Shown here: in pieces, positions 7,422-19,049 of the stretch | How the letters are laid out: the number at the start of each line of letters is the position of its first letter | Position numbering within the stretch: the first letter of the stretch is position 1 | DNA from: Pseudorhizobium banfieldiae | Lineage (GTDB): Bacteria > Pseudomonadota > Alphaproteobacteria > Rhizobiales > Rhizobiaceae | Length of the DNA stretch: 64,000 nucleotides | Reading direction: 5' to 3' | NCBI RefSeq assembly: GCF_000967425.1 | Contig: NZ_FO082820.1 | Location: 3,069,501-3,133,500, forward strand | Made by a program: the position numbers and the translations under genes | Notes under the pieces: generated by a model | What the model was told of the DNA's origin: nothing | Database searches by the model: none | Seen by the model: the letters and a program-made list of their open reading frames with translations, nothing else

Positions 7422-8354
7422 GTCAATAAACAGCTTGAGGCGTTTTCTGGCGGTCCCGATGTCCTTGTTGTCGCCTTCATTCGCGCCTGCCCTGGCAGAG
7501 AGATACTCGTCTGCAACCTCACTGAACAAAGGCGCAGTCGAAGGAGGACGGGGAACATAACGGCGATCAAGCAGGACGTCAGGCACCCGCTTTCCAAGTT
7601 TTGTCAGCTCCTCTTGCTTGACCCACACGGCGAACGGGACGTTTACCGGAGCCGCTGGCATTGGAGGAACTGGCGGAGAAGGCGTGGCAACGGCGGGTGG
7701 AGACGGTAGAATGAGTGGAGGCTGCAGAGGCGCAACCGATACCGTCTGGTCCGACGTCGCTGAAGCAACGGATTCGGGTGATACCGAAGCCGTCAGCTTC
7801 TTGGAATAGGTGTCGATGAGGAGATCGGCATTGTCTACGATGACCTCGTCGAACGGCTCTCCTGCTTCCCTTTTACGTGCTTCGCTCCGAACCCGGACGA
7901 TCCCCTTCATGGCGTCCATGGCCGCCTTCTGCGACGGCGACCGGGGATCGAAACTTGACCGCATCTCATGATGCTTGATCTTCAGTAGGGTCTTCAGCGC
8001 AACGAGATTGTGCTCGGGCGTCTCCTCTGTCAGCAGCTCCTGCGGCTGGATTGGAAAATGCGTGTCGTCTGACGTGTCCAATGCCGTTAACCCCTCGCAA
8101 AACAACCGAGCTTCCGCAGCCAGGATATCCGCCAGATAGCGCGCCTGCTGATAGGCACATGCCCCAAGGCTCAACCGGACCGGCGGCATGTCGGCCGTTC
8201 CACCGAGTTTCTTGGGCAGGCGTATCTGGAAGATATACACGGTCCCCTGCCGAGCGAGATAAGAGCCCAACCCCCGCTTGCCAAGTCGGCGCGGCGGCTT
8301 TGATTCGCACTCACGACCTGTTACATGAGGGTGGACATAGCTTGTTACATTCAT
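7422..8354 (-). pseudogene. Tyrosine recombinase (island integrase), C-terminal catalytic half lost
   Basis: About 311 residues of a phage-type integrase. The N-terminal part (YLARQGTVYIFQIRLPKKLG) is the arm-binding domain common to integrases of tRNA-borne islands. After a proline-rich linker a SAM-like core-binding domain begins (PLFSEVADEYLSARAG) but stops at KLFIDV where the IS3 repeat starts. The catalytic R-H-R-Y domain is absent, and I did not find it on the far side of the IS3 element. The gene lies about 1.4 kb from the 3' end of tRNA-Ser, the classic position for an island integrase. It is inactive as it stands, so the island is probably fixed unless helped in trans. Confidence 0.82.
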
Positions 8355-8436
8355 CGCGAGACTCCTGATGTTCGGGCCTTGGGCCGGAATTAAGCCAGGA
8401 AGTACAGGAGCTTAGCGATAACTGGAGGAGAGTGAC

Positions 8437-9737
8437 TGTCCGACCTGGGAGATAGGTGACATTTCGTACCGGAGACATGGGTAACACTTTTCGACTTTGT
8501 CGGGAGGTGTCGATGCCGTGGAGAGAGACTTCGGTCATGGAGGAACGTCTACGATTTGTCGCCCGGCTGCTTGAGGGCGAAGGCATGAGCGAGGTGTGCC
8601 GAGCGTTCGGCATCTCGCGCAAGACCGGCTACAAGATCTTCAACCGCTACAAGGATGATGGCCTAGAAGCGCTGACCGATCGATCCCGACGGCCGGTGCG
8701 CTATGCCAACCAGTTGCCGGATACGGTTGAGGCGATGATTGTTCGCCTCAAGAAGGAGAAGCCTTACTGGGGTGCCAGGAAGATCAGGGAACTGCTCGTC
8801 AAACGGCTGGCCGGCGATGTGCGCATTCCGGCAAAGAGCACCGTACACGCCGTACTCGATCGTCATGGCCTTGTGAGCCAGGCCCGCAAGAGGAACCGGG
8901 CGAACAAGGCCGTCGGCACGCAGCTATCGGCAGCACCTGGTCCCAACGATCTCTGGTGCGCCGACTTCAAGGGCGAGTTCAAGCTGGGCAACGGCCAATA
9001 CTGTTACCCCTTGACGATCACCGACCAGCTCTCGCGCTATCTTCTGTGTTGCGAGGCCTTCGAATCGACGCGCGAACAGGGTGTCTTCGAGGCCTTTCGG
9101 CGGGTTTTTGCCGAGCGGGGCCTACCGGCCGCGATCCGCTCCGACAACGGCCTGCCCTTCGCCAGTCCCAACGGGCTCTACAATCTGTCAAAGCTCTCGG
9201 TCTGGTGGCTCAGGCTCGGCATCGCCCTCGAGCGCATCCGTCCCGGCCACCCGCAGGAGAACGGCCGCCACGAGCGCATGCACCTGACGCTCAAGAAGGA
9301 AGCGACGAGGCCGCCGGGCCGCAATATCCTGCAGCAGCAGATGCGTTTCGACGGTTTCGTCAGCGAATTCAATGAAGAACGGCCGCATGAGGCGCTGTCT
9401 ATGAAGGTACCGGCAGAGCTCTACACCACATCGCCCAGACTCTATCAGGGCCTGCCGGACATCGACTATCCCTTCCACGATCGCGACGCCATCGTCACCA
9501 ACTGCGGGCGGCTTTGCATCCATCGCAAGAAGATCAATATCTCGACGGTGCTGGCCGGACAGAGGCTCGGGCTCAAGGAAGTCGACGACGGCATTTGGCT
9601 CGTCAGCTTCATGCACTATGATCTCGGATATATCGACCTGGAGCAGAGAACATTGCAAACCATCGACAACCCGTTCGGCACGAGGTTGTCACCCATGTCT
9701 TAGGGACAAACCGTTACCTATGTCTCCGGGTCGGACA
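8437..9737 (+). mobile_element. IS481-family insertion sequence (copy B), complete
   Basis: 1301 bp bounded by inverted repeats starting TGTCCGACCTGG (8437) and, on the other strand from 9737, TGTCCGACCCGG. Both ends also carry further related blocks (GAGACATGGGTAAC, AAGACATGGGTGAC), which look like repeated transposase-binding sites. Only GAC is shared by the immediate flanks (8434-8436 and 9738-9740). Copy B is unrelated in sequence to copy A and shows no CTAG target. It separates the integrase from tRNA-Ser. Confidence 0.87.
8513..9703 (+). CDS. IS481-family transposase (copy B)
   Basis: 396 residues, starting at the ATG at 8513 after GGGAGG. Two N-terminal helix-turn-helix units ([20 protein letters not shown] and the region around [14 protein letters not shown]) precede an rve core with [21 protein letters not shown] and [11 protein letters not shown] giving D-D-E. 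A C-terminal domain ([20 protein letters not shown]) is typical of the long IS481 proteins. The reading is intact. The gene lies on the strand opposite to the neighbouring integrase remnant. Confidence 0.9.
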   Translation: MPWRETSVMEERLRFVARLLEGEGMSEVCRAFGISRKTGYKIFNRYKDDGLEALTDRSRRPVRYANQLPDTVEAMIVRLKKEKPYWGARKIRELLVKRLAGDVRIPAKSTVHAVLDRHGLVSQARKRNRANKAVGTQLSAAPGPNDLWCADFKGEFKLGNGQYCYPLTITDQLSRYLLCCEAFESTREQGVFEAFRRVFAERGLPAAIRSDNGLPFASPNGLYNLSKLSVWWLRLGIALERIRPGHPQENGRHERMHLTLKKEATRPPGRNILQQQMRFDGFVSEFNEERPHEALSMKVPAELYTTSPRLYQGLPDIDYPFHDRDAIVTNCGRLCIHRKKINISTVLAGQRLGLKEVDDGIWLVSFMHYDLGYIDLEQRTLQTIDNPFGTRLSPMS

Positions 9738-9747
9738 GACCAACCCA

Positions 9748-9837
9748 TGGCGGAGAGGGTGGGATTCGAACCCACGATACGGTTGCCCGTATGCCGCATT
9801 TCGAGTGCGGTGCTTTCGACCACTCAGCCACCTCTCC
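9748..9837 (-). tRNA. tRNA-Ser (anticodon CGA)
   Basis: A 90-nt class II tRNA. The acceptor stem GGAGAGG/CCTCTCC, the anticodon stem CCGCA/TGCGG around loop CTCGAAA (anticodon CGA), a long variable arm (ATACGGG-CAA-CCGTAT), the T-loop TTCGAAT and an encoded 3' CCA are all visible. It reads UCG codons. Its 3' end faces the island, so its last bases are the likely attachment site. Confidence 0.97.
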
Positions 9838-9933
9838 GCTTCGCTGGTCGGCGCTCTTGAAGCGCGGGCTGTCTCTTAGCGATGAAAGCCGAGGCTGGCA
9901 AGCAGCAAATCCGCGTCCAGCCATGCTTTTTCC

Positions 9934-9962
9934 TTGACAGTTTCGCCACCCTCGCCTATGCC
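9934..9962 (+). promoter_or_regulatory. Likely promoter for rplU-rpmA
   Basis: TTGACA at 9934-9939 is followed after 16-17 nt by CTATGC/TATGCC at 9956-9962, a good housekeeping-sigma match for an alphaproteobacterium. It lies about 165 nt upstream of rplU and points toward it. The rest of the 9838-10129 gap shows no gene. Confidence 0.6.
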
Positions 9963-10129
9963 CGCTAGCGATCAGGCGTGGAATGGATTCCATGCCGCTT
10001 TCTTTTGTGCGCAAGCCGATGTGCAAGCGCCCGACTTCCACCGGCGGAAGGTAAGGACCGACCGCTCAACGACTGACAAAAAGACGGCCGCCTTCGGGCA
10101 GAGCCGGAACGAACATGAAAGGATAAAAA

Positions 10130-10441
10130 ATGTTCGCAGTCATCAAGACCGGCGGTAAGCAGTACCGCGTCGCGGCAAACGATGTGGTCACCATCGAGAA
10201 GCTCGACGCCGAAACCGGTTCGACGATCGAATTCAACGAAGTCCTGGTGGTCGGCGAAGGCGCCGATGCCAAGTTCGGCGCTCCCTTCGTGAAGGGTGCG
10301 ACGGTCAAGGCCGAAGTGGTCGAGCACAACCGCGGCAAGAAGGTCCTGTCCTTCAAGAAGCGTCGCCGCCAGAATTCCAAGCGGATTCGCGGCCATCGCC
10401 AGCACCACACGGTTGTCCGCATCACGGACATCTTGGCTTAA
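10130..10441 (+). CDS. rplU: 50S ribosomal protein L21
   Basis: 103 residues, full length, beginning MFAVIKTGGKQYRVAANDVV, the invariant L21 start. The basic RNA-binding stretch KKRRRQNSKRIRGHRQ near the C terminus contacts 23S rRNA. A purine-rich ribosome-binding site (GAAAGG) precedes the ATG. L27 follows 36 nt downstream in the universal rplU-rpmA pair. This is the first core gene to the right of the tRNA and marks the island-to-core boundary. Confidence 0.98.
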   Translation: MFAVIKTGGKQYRVAANDVVTIEKLDAETGSTIEFNEVLVVGEGADAKFGAPFVKGATVKAEVVEHNRGKKVLSFKKRRRQNSKRIRGHRQHHTVVRITDILA

Positions 10442-10477
10442 GTCGATCAGGGTTTCTAAGGTTTAAGGAGAACACCA

Positions 10478-10747
10478 ATGGCACACAAGAAAGCTGGCGG
10501 CTCGTCGCGTAACGGTCGCGACTCCCAGTCCAAGCGCCTTGGCGTGAAGAAGTTCGGCGGCGAAGCCGTCATCGCGGGCAACATCATCGTGCGCCAGCGC
10601 GGTACGCAGTGGCATCCGGGCGCCAATGTCGGCCTCGGCAAGGACCATACCATTTTTGCGCTGACCGCCGGCAATGTGAACTACCGTACGAAGGCCAATG
10701 GCCGCGTGTACGTGTCCGTAATGCCGAAAGCGGAAGCAGCGGAATAA
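10478..10747 (+). CDS. rpmA: 50S ribosomal protein L27
   Basis: 89 residues with the L27 N terminus [20 protein letters not shown], which reaches toward the peptidyl-transferase centre and tRNA, and the family signature [15 protein letters not shown]. Preceded by AAGGAGA at good spacing. Followed by a strong intrinsic terminator at 10817. Confidence 0.98.
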   Translation: MAHKKAGGSSRNGRDSQSKRLGVKKFGGEAVIAGNIIVRQRGTQWHPGANVGLGKDHTIFALTAGNVNYRTKANGRVYVSVMPKAEAAE

Positions 10748-10816
10748 GCCGGTAGCGCTCTAAAACAGCCGGCGTCTCATCGACCCGGCTGGCACCACCA
10801 GGTTTCAGTCCAGAAG

Positions 10817-10857
10817 AAAGGGAAGATGGGGCGCCACCCATCTTCCCTTTTTCTTTT
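10817..10857 (+). terminator. Intrinsic terminator of rplU-rpmA
   Basis: A perfect 14-bp stem, AAAGGGAAGATGGG paired with CCCATCTTCCCTTT around a 6-nt loop (10831-10836), followed by TTCTTTT. It lies 70 nt after rpmA and closes the ribosomal-protein operon. Confidence 0.93.
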
Positions 10858-10879
10858 GATCCACAAGGAGGACTGAACC

Positions 10880-11512
10880 ATGCAAGGCGAATTGATAAGG
10901 GTGAGCCAATCACGGCCGCCCGAGGAACGGCTGAGACCCGAGCGGTCAAGGAGCGATTGCCCTGTCTTACTGTCGCAGAGACTGGTTCTGCGCGCTCCTC
11001 ACGAGGAAGACATCGACGCCCTTGCCCATCTCGCCAACAATGCGAACATCGCCACCATGGTGTCCCGCATGCCGCATCCCTACACGGCAAGAGACGCGGC
11101 CGACTTCGTGCGACGCACGAACAGCGGCGAGATCGGCAAGTGCGTCTATGCCATTACGCGCAGCGACAATGGCGCGTTCCTCGGTTGTTGCGGCCTGGAG
11201 CCGCAGGAAGACGAGAGGACAGTCGAGATCGGCTACTGGCTCGGCGAGCCGCACTGGAACAAGGGTTATGCGACTGAGGCCGCCCATGTCCTGATCGACA
11301 TGGCCTTCCGTACCCGCGACATCGACCATATCGACGCGCGCTGCCGGGTGACCAATGTCGCGTCACGAAGGGTGATCCAGAAGTGCGGCTTCCAGTTCCA
11401 GAGCTCCGGCATGATCGGATCGCTGGCGCTAGGCGGCATGGTTCCGGTCGAGTGGTTCCGGCTTGACCGGAAGACCTGGATGTCGCTCAGAAGCTGGGGA
11501 GAACTCCGATGA
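10880..11512 (+). CDS. GNAT-family N-acetyltransferase (RimJ/RimL-like), first of a pair
   Basis: 210 residues with a GNAT fold: RLVLRAPHEEDIDALAHLAN at the start of the domain and EIGYWLGEPHWNKGYATEAA, which contains the acetyl-CoA pyrophosphate-binding loop. The RIQKCGF-like end of the fold appears as RRVIQKCGFQFQSSG. AAGGAGG precedes the ATG at good spacing. It overlaps the second acetyltransferase by ATGA, so the two are co-translated. This pair between rpmA and obgE is a familiar rhizobial arrangement. The substrate (protein N terminus or small molecule) cannot be read from the sequence. Confidence 0.88.
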   Translation: MQGELIRVSQSRPPEERLRPERSRSDCPVLLSQRLVLRAPHEEDIDALAHLANNANIATMVSRMPHPYTARDAADFVRRTNSGEIGKCVYAITRSDNGAFLGCCGLEPQEDERTVEIGYWLGEPHWNKGYATEAAHVLIDMAFRTRDIDHIDARCRVTNVASRRVIQKCGFQFQSSGMIGSLALGGMVPVEWFRLDRKTWMSLRSWGELR

Positions 11513-12087
11513 GCTCTGCCCTTCTCGAGCGCCACCGCGTGGAAGCAAGGACGCCGGGGCCCTGCCCCGTCGTCGCCACGTCGCGTCTCGTCCTGCGCCC
11601 GCACCGGCTTTCGGATGCCGGCAGCATCACGGAATCGCTTGGCGATTTTTCGGTGGCCCGAATGTTGGCACGGGTGCCGCAACCTTACGATCGGCAGGAT
11701 GCGCTCGACTGGTTGCAGATTCAGGTCTCAGCCTCCGGTATCGGCTGGTCAGCTGCGATCACGATGGGGGACGATGTCCATATCGGTACCGTTTCACTCG
11801 AGCCACGGGCTGGTGCCTGGCGCCTCGGTTACTGGCTTAACCGCTACTACTGGGGACGCGGGATCATGACCGAGGCGACCGGCGCCGTTCTGGATCGCTT
11901 CCTCCGGCGCATGCAGGACGTTGCGATCGAATCCGGCGCCTTCGCCGACAACGCCGCTTCCCTCAAGATTCAGCAGAAGCTCGGCTTCCGTATTACCGGT
12001 TGCAGCGAGATGTACAGCCTTTCACGGAACGCCATGGTCGCACACATAGATACGCTTCTCGAACCTGAAGATCTCCGCCGGCCATGA
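11509..12087 (+). CDS. GNAT-family N-acetyltransferase, second of a pair
   Basis: 192 residues, paralogous in layout to the gene upstream: RLVLRPHRLSDAGSITESL, then RLGYWLNRYYWGRGIMTEAT with the acetyl-CoA loop, then NAASLKIQQKLGFRITG. Its ATG overlaps the stop of the first gene. The 220 bases between it and obgE show no gene. Function unknown beyond acetyl-CoA-dependent acyl transfer. Confidence 0.87.
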   Translation: MSSALLERHRVEARTPGPCPVVATSRLVLRPHRLSDAGSITESLGDFSVARMLARVPQPYDRQDALDWLQIQVSASGIGWSAAITMGDDVHIGTVSLEPRAGAWRLGYWLNRYYWGRGIMTEATGAVLDRFLRRMQDVAIESGAFADNAASLKIQQKLGFRITGCSEMYSLSRNAMVAHIDTLLEPEDLRRP

Positions 12088-12236
12088 ATTCCAGCCCTGG
12101 CGGCTGGCCAGTCTGGTCGGCTGCCACGGCAACAGCTACGCCTTGCAGCGGAAGGTACTTGTCCCGCCACCGGTTCAGCCCATTCCGGACGGTGTGTTAT
12201 TGACGGGCTTCGTGATATGTTTTGACCTCCGCCTGA

Positions 12237-14534
<2,298 letters not shown>

Positions 14535-14542
<8 letters not shown>

Positions 14543-15821
14543 CCTCGTCACCACGAAGACCGACGACGTGACAGCCCTCATGGATGAAATCGGCCGCCAT
14601 GCAAAGGCGGCTGCCAGGCAGCTTGCGCTGGCATCCAGCGAGACCAAGAACCGGGCGCTGAATGCGATGGCGGATGCGCTGCTCGCTTCGAAGAATGCAA
14701 TTCTGGCCGCCAATGCAGAGGACTTGCGCGCAGTCGAAGGCAAGGGTCTCCAGGCATCCTTCGTCGATCGCCTGACGCTTTCCGAGAAATCCATTGCCGC
14801 CATGGCGCAGGGATTGCGGGAGATCGCAGAGCTGCGTGATCCCGTCGGGGAGACGATCGCCGCCTGGGAGCGCCCGAACGGTCTCCGGATCGAAAGGGTA
14901 CGGACGCCGCTTGGCGTGATTGGTGTGATCTATGAGAGCCGCCCGAACGTGACGGCGGATGCCGGCGCGTTGTGCCTGAAGGCCGGCAACGCAGTCATCC
15001 TTCGCGGCGGCTCGGATTCCCTCAACTCCTCGCGCGCCATTCACCGCTGCCTCGTTGAGGGCCTGCGTTTAGCCGGGCTGCCAGAGCATGCAATCCAGAT
15101 CGTACCGACGGGTGACCGCGCTGCAGTCGGCGCCATGCTGACCGGTCTCAACGGTTCAATCGACGTCATCGTGCCGCGCGGCGGCAAGAGCCTTGTGGCA
15201 CGCGTGCAGAACGAGGCCAGGGTGCCAGTGTTCGCACATCTCGAAGGCCTCTGCCACGTCTATGTCGACGCCTCAGCCGACCTCGAGATGGCGAAGCGCA
15301 TCGTGGTCAATGCGAAGATGCGTCGGACGGGCATCTGCGGGGCCGCCGAAACACTGCTGATCGATAGTGCCGCAATCGGCACCCATCTTATGCCTCTGTT
15401 GGAGGCGCTGACTGCGGCCGGTTGTGAGATCCGCGCTTCGGCTGCGGTCCTGAAGGTATTTCCCGGATTGAAGCCGGCAACAGAGGACGACTGGCGGACG
15501 GAATATCTTGACGCAGTCATCTCCGTCGCCATTGTCGACGGCATTTCGGGCGCCATTGCGCATATCAACACCTATTCCTCCAACCATACCGAAGCAGTGA
15601 TTGCCGAGGATCCGAGGGTCGTAGAGCGGTTCTTCAACGAGATCGACTCGGCGATCCTGCTGCACAATGCCTCGACCCAGTTTGCTGATGGCGGCGAGTT
15701 CGGAATGGGCGGCGAGATCGGGATCGCGACCGGAAAGATGCACGCGCGCGGACCGGTTGGCGTCGAACAATTGACCTCGTTCAAATACCTGGTGCACGGC
15801 ACCGGCCAAATCCGGCCCTAG
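14535..15821 (+). CDS. proA: Gamma-glutamyl phosphate reductase
   Basis: Second step of proline synthesis, NADPH-dependent reduction of glutamyl phosphate. 428 residues from [20 protein letters not shown], the usual rhizobial start. An aldehyde-dehydrogenase-superfamily fold with [29 protein letters not shown] and the active-site cysteine in [13 protein letters not shown]. The end, [15 protein letters not shown] [17 protein letters not shown], is conserved. In-frame GTG and ATG codons at 14514-14519 would lengthen it inside proB and are less likely starts. Confidence 0.96.
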
Positions 15822-15827
15822 CCGCCT

Positions 15828-16448
15828 GTGGAGAGCGCCTCCGTCGCCCCTCGCTATCTGTCAATGCCGCATGTGGAGCGCGGCATGGCCGTCGGCCTCT
15901 TCGGCGGCTCCTTCAACCCTCCCCACGAGGGCCATCTGCTGGTGGCGGAGATTGCACTTCGCCGCCTCGGCCTTGACCAGCTCTGGTGGATGGTGACGCC
16001 GGGGAACCCGCTGAAAAGCCGAACCGAACTGGCGCCGCTTGCCGATCGTATCACCCTTTCCGAAAAGCTGGCGCAGGATCCGCGGATCAAGATTACTGCC
16101 TTCGAGCAGGCCCTCGGGAGCCCTTATACTGCCCACACGCTCGCCCATGTCAGGAGGCACAGGCCCGGCATCCATTTCATCTGGATCATGGGCGCAGACA
16201 GCCTCCGGACGTTCCACCGGTGGCAGAAGTGGCGCTCTATCGTCCAAACCTTTCCGATCGCCGTCATCGATCGTCCCGGCTCCACCCTTTCCTTCCTCTC
16301 GTCACGAATGACGCGGACCTTCGACTACGCGCGTGTTGACGAGGACGATGCTGGCATTCTGTGGCGGAAAACCGCTCCTGCATGGACTTTCATCCATGGC
16401 CCCCGCTCCGGCCTCAGTTCGACGAGCTTGAGGTTGGCGGGCACTTAG
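15828..16448 (+). CDS. nadD: Nicotinate-nucleotide adenylyltransferase
   Basis: Transfers AMP from ATP to nicotinate mononucleotide in NAD synthesis. 206 residues with the nucleotidyltransferase signature GLFGGSFNPPHEGHLLVAE (contains the HxGH motif) and the ISSTxxR-like end SGLSSTSLR. A GTG at 15828, 6 nt after proA, gives a rhizobial-length protein. The ATG at 15864 would also keep the whole domain. The last step before rsfS. Confidence 0.93.
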   Translation: MESASVAPRYLSMPHVERGMAVGLFGGSFNPPHEGHLLVAEIALRRLGLDQLWWMVTPGNPLKSRTELAPLADRITLSEKLAQDPRIKITAFEQALGSPYTAHTLAHVRRHRPGIHFIWIMGADSLRTFHRWQKWRSIVQTFPIAVIDRPGSTLSFLSSRMTRTFDYARVDEDDAGILWRKTAPAWTFIHGPRSGLSSTSLRLAGT

Positions 16449-16595
16449 TCTCCCGCACCAGCCCTTCATCACGTTTCTCACGTCTTGCTTGAAAGATGGC
16501 CCCTTCGATGCCACCTTTAGGTAGCGGCCGGAGAGTCCGGATTCGCTGACAGTGCTGTAGCTGTTATTTGGAAGAAAGGAAGAACCCTGACAACA

Positions 16596-17000
16596 GTGCA
16601 CACCAAGGGAAAGATGCCTGGCATCCTCCCGCAGAGACCGGAACGTGGCGCCGATGCCGCGGCCCGCGCTCTCGAACTGGTCCTCGCAAGCCTTGAGGAC
16701 TCCAAAGCCGAAGACATCGTCACCATCGACATCGCCGGAAAATCAGCACTGGGAGACTACATGGTCGTAGTCACCGGGCGGTCGAACCGGCACGTCAGCG
16801 CCATCTCCGATCACCTTATCCGCGATTTGAAGGCGGAAGGCCTCGGCGCCCCTCGGGTCGAGGGTCTGGAGAGCGGCGACTGGGTTCTGCTCGATACGGG
16901 CGACGTCATCATCCATGTGTTCCGACCGGAAGTCCGGGAGTTCTACAACATCGAAAAGATGTGGGCCGCTCCCGACCTCGAGGAAGAAACACTTCACTGA
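16596..17000 (+). CDS. rsfS: Ribosomal silencing factor RsfS
   Basis: 134 residues, DUF143/Iojap family. Binds L14 and blocks subunit joining in starvation. Diagnostic stretches are LEDSKAEDIVTIDIAGKSAL, DYMVVVTGRSNRHV and GDWVLLDTGDVIIHVFRPEV. The likely start is a GTG at 16596; an ATG at 16614 is an alternative that would drop six residues. The 147-nt gap to nadD suggests its own promoter. Confidence 0.94.
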   Translation: MHTKGKMPGILPQRPERGADAAARALELVLASLEDSKAEDIVTIDIAGKSALGDYMVVVTGRSNRHVSAISDHLIRDLKAEGLGAPRVEGLESGDWVLLDTGDVIIHVFRPEVREFYNIEKMWAAPDLEEETLH

Positions 17001-17103
17001 CCGGTTGTTAGGGCTGCCCTGACCCGGTAAAGCCGATCGTAGTGCGCGGCTGCGCTCACCCGCGAGCCGCCAGTACTTGGTCGGCCTTCTTGCAGGACAG
17101 GAC

Positions 17104-17586
17104 ATGCGCATCAGCCTCTTTGCCGTGGGACGGCTGAAATCCGGCCCCGAGAAAGACCTTGCGTCTCGGTACCTCGATCGCTTCTCCAAGGCCGGCCCTG
17201 CGGTTGGCCTTGAATTTTCGCGATTAATCGAGGTGCCGGAAAGCCGCGCATCAAATGCCGACACCCGCAAGAAAGAAGAAGCCGCCAACCTCCGGAACTC
17301 CTTGCCGGAAGGAGGCGTCCTCGTTCTGCTCGACGAGCGCGGGAAATCATTGGACAGCGAGAGTTTCGCCCAGATGATCGGCCGCTTCAACGACAGCGGC
17401 AAACGGGACATGTTGATCGCGATCGGTGGCGCGGACGGACTGGATCCGGATCTCCATTCCAGGGCCGACGCCGTGGTAAATCTCGGGATCATGACCTGGC
17501 CGCACCAGCTCGTCCGCATCCTGATCGCCGAGCAACTCTATCGGGCGGTCACGATTATCGCCGGCCACCCGTATCACAGGGCCTAG
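17104..17586 (+). CDS. rlmH: 23S rRNA (pseudouridine1915-N3)-methyltransferase
   Basis: SPOUT methyltransferase that modifies helix 69 of 23S rRNA. 160 residues beginning MRISLFAVGRLKSGPEKDL, with LLDERGKSLDSESFA, IGGADGLDP and MTWPHQLVRILIAEQLYRA, which forms the trefoil-knot SAM site. The ATG at 17104 matches the family start; an in-frame start at 17077 would add nine non-conserved residues. Directly follows rsfS, as in most bacteria. Confidence 0.96.
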   Translation: MRISLFAVGRLKSGPEKDLASRYLDRFSKAGPAVGLEFSRLIEVPESRASNADTRKKEEAANLRNSLPEGGVLVLLDERGKSLDSESFAQMIGRFNDSGKRDMLIAIGGADGLDPDLHSRADAVVNLGIMTWPHQLVRILIAEQLYRAVTIIAGHPYHRA

Positions 17587-17594
17587 GCCGCCAT

Positions 17595-19049
17595 GTGGTC
17601 ATGTCGCGCAAATCAGCTTACCTTGACGGCGCGGCGAACGGTAGAGAGATGAACTTCACGTCACGAAAGACAATTCGGCGCGGGGGCCGTGTCCTAATAA
17701 CCGGGATAGCAACGGCGCTTCTCACGGTGCCGACGCTTCATTTATCTGCGCCACGTGCCCAGGTTCTCGAGCAACCGATGACGCCTCAGGATCCGACGCT
17801 GGAACTCCAGCGTAAGCGGGACGAGGCGCGCCAGGAGTTGAACGTCCTCGGCAACACGATCAGCCTCTCGGTCGAGAAGACGGACGCGATCGAGCAGACA
17901 ATAGCCGAATTGGAGAAAACGACAGCCAACCTGCGCCAGGCGCTCGTCGACTCGGCGAGCCGCCGCAAGGAGCTGGAGCAGAAGATCCAGGATAGCGAGG
18001 AAAGACTGGCGCGGCTTCGGCTGCGGGAAGAAGAAATCCGACATTCGCTTGTGGCAAGGCGCGCTCTTCTGGCGGAAGTCTTGGCGGCCTTGCAGCGCAT
18101 GGGCCGCAATCCACCACCCGCCCTCCTCGTTAGCCCCGAGGACGCGCTCGCCTCGGTGCGGAGCGCCATCCTGCTTGGAGCCGTCGTGCCGGGCATGCGG
18201 GCCGAGGCGGATCGCCTGGTGGCGGACCTGGAGGCCCTTGCAAAGCTGCAGACAGAAGCGACGGCTGAGAAGGCCTCGGCGTCCCAGACCATGGCTGAAG
18301 GACTCGAGGAGGAAAAGCGCATGGACATGCTGCTGGCGGAGAAGGAAAAGCTCAGCCGGCAGAATGCCGAGGAACTGGCAGCCGAGCACCGCCGGTCGGA
18401 GGAACTGGCGGGACGGGCTACCTCACTGGAAGGCCTGATCCAATCCCTCGAAGGGGAGATATCCTCCGTACGCGAGGCGATGGAGCAGGCACGACTCGAA
18501 GAGGAGCGCCAGCGTCGCCTTTCGGAGGAAGAACGGGAGCGGGCGAAGCAACGGGCCGAGAGCATTCTGCCTGACAAAAACCGCATTACGCCCGCATATG
18601 CCTTTTCCAGCCTGAGGCAGAAGCTCGATCTTCCGGTAACGGGTGAGATTTTGCGGAGCTTTGGTGAACCAGACGGGACGGGACATTCTGCGGTGGGCAT
18701 GACCGTTGCTTCAAACCCTGGTGCAGTCGTGACAGCTCCGTCTGATGGATGGGTGGTGTTTGCCGGCGCTTTTCGAAGCTACGGTCAGATGGTCATCCTG
18801 AATGCGGGCGACGGCTATCATCTTGTTCTGGCGGGAATGGATGAGGTTCGTACGCGGCAGGGCAGGTTCGTTGTTGCCGGCGAACCGATCGCCGTGATGG
18901 GTAACAAAAGAGTGGCGAGCGCTACGGCATTGACGCTGGAAACGGATCGCCCGACACTTTACATTGAATTCAGGAAGGATGGGTCTCCGGTCGATTCTAG
19001 GCCATGGTGGACCGCCAAGGAACTCGGAAGGGCACGAAATGATTCGTAA
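17595..19049 (+). CDS. envC: EnvC-like murein hydrolase activator
   Basis: Periplasmic activator of amidases at division. The N-terminal hydrophobic signal (VLITGIATALLTVPTLHLSA) is followed by a long coiled coil (about 80-345) and a C-terminal LytM (M23-like) domain (about 355-475). The LytM metal ligands are gone: the usual H-x-x-x-D site reads HSAVGMTVAS and the H-x-H site reads LVLAGM. This fits an activator rather than an active peptidase, as in EnvC. The start is uncertain (17595 GTG, 17601 ATG or 17649 ATG); all keep the signal. The 3' end overlaps ctpA by 11 nt. Confidence 0.88.
   Translation: MVMSRKSAYLDGAANGREMNFTSRKTIRRGGRVLITGIATALLTVPTLHLSAPRAQVLEQPMTPQDPTLELQRKRDEARQELNVLGNTISLSVEKTDAIEQTIAELEKTTANLRQALVDSASRRKELEQKIQDSEERLARLRLREEEIRHSLVARRALLAEVLAALQRMGRNPPPALLVSPEDALASVRSAILLGAVVPGMRAEADRLVADLEALAKLQTEATAEKASASQTMAEGLEEEKRMDMLLAEKEKLSRQNAEELAAEHRRSEELAGRATSLEGLIQSLEGEISSVREAMEQARLEEERQRRLSEEERERAKQRAESILPDKNRITPAYAFSSLRQKLDLPVTGEILRSFGEPDGTGHSAVGMTVASNPGAVVTAPSDGWVVFAGAFRSYGQMVILNAGDGYHLVLAGMDEVRTRQGRFVVAGEPIAVMGNKRVASATALTLETDRPTLYIEFRKDGSPVDSRPWWTAKELGRARNDS

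Noticed and set aside
9618..9860. Plus-strand frame with a VGFEPTIRLP-like peptide
   Set aside because: It reads through the complement of tRNA-Ser and the end of the IS481 element. This peptide is a well-known false gene product of tRNA-Ser genes.
17649..19049. EnvC-like protein as an active M23 peptidase
   Set aside because: The metal-binding residues of the LytM domain are missing, as expected in EnvC-type activators. This is normal for the family and not novel.
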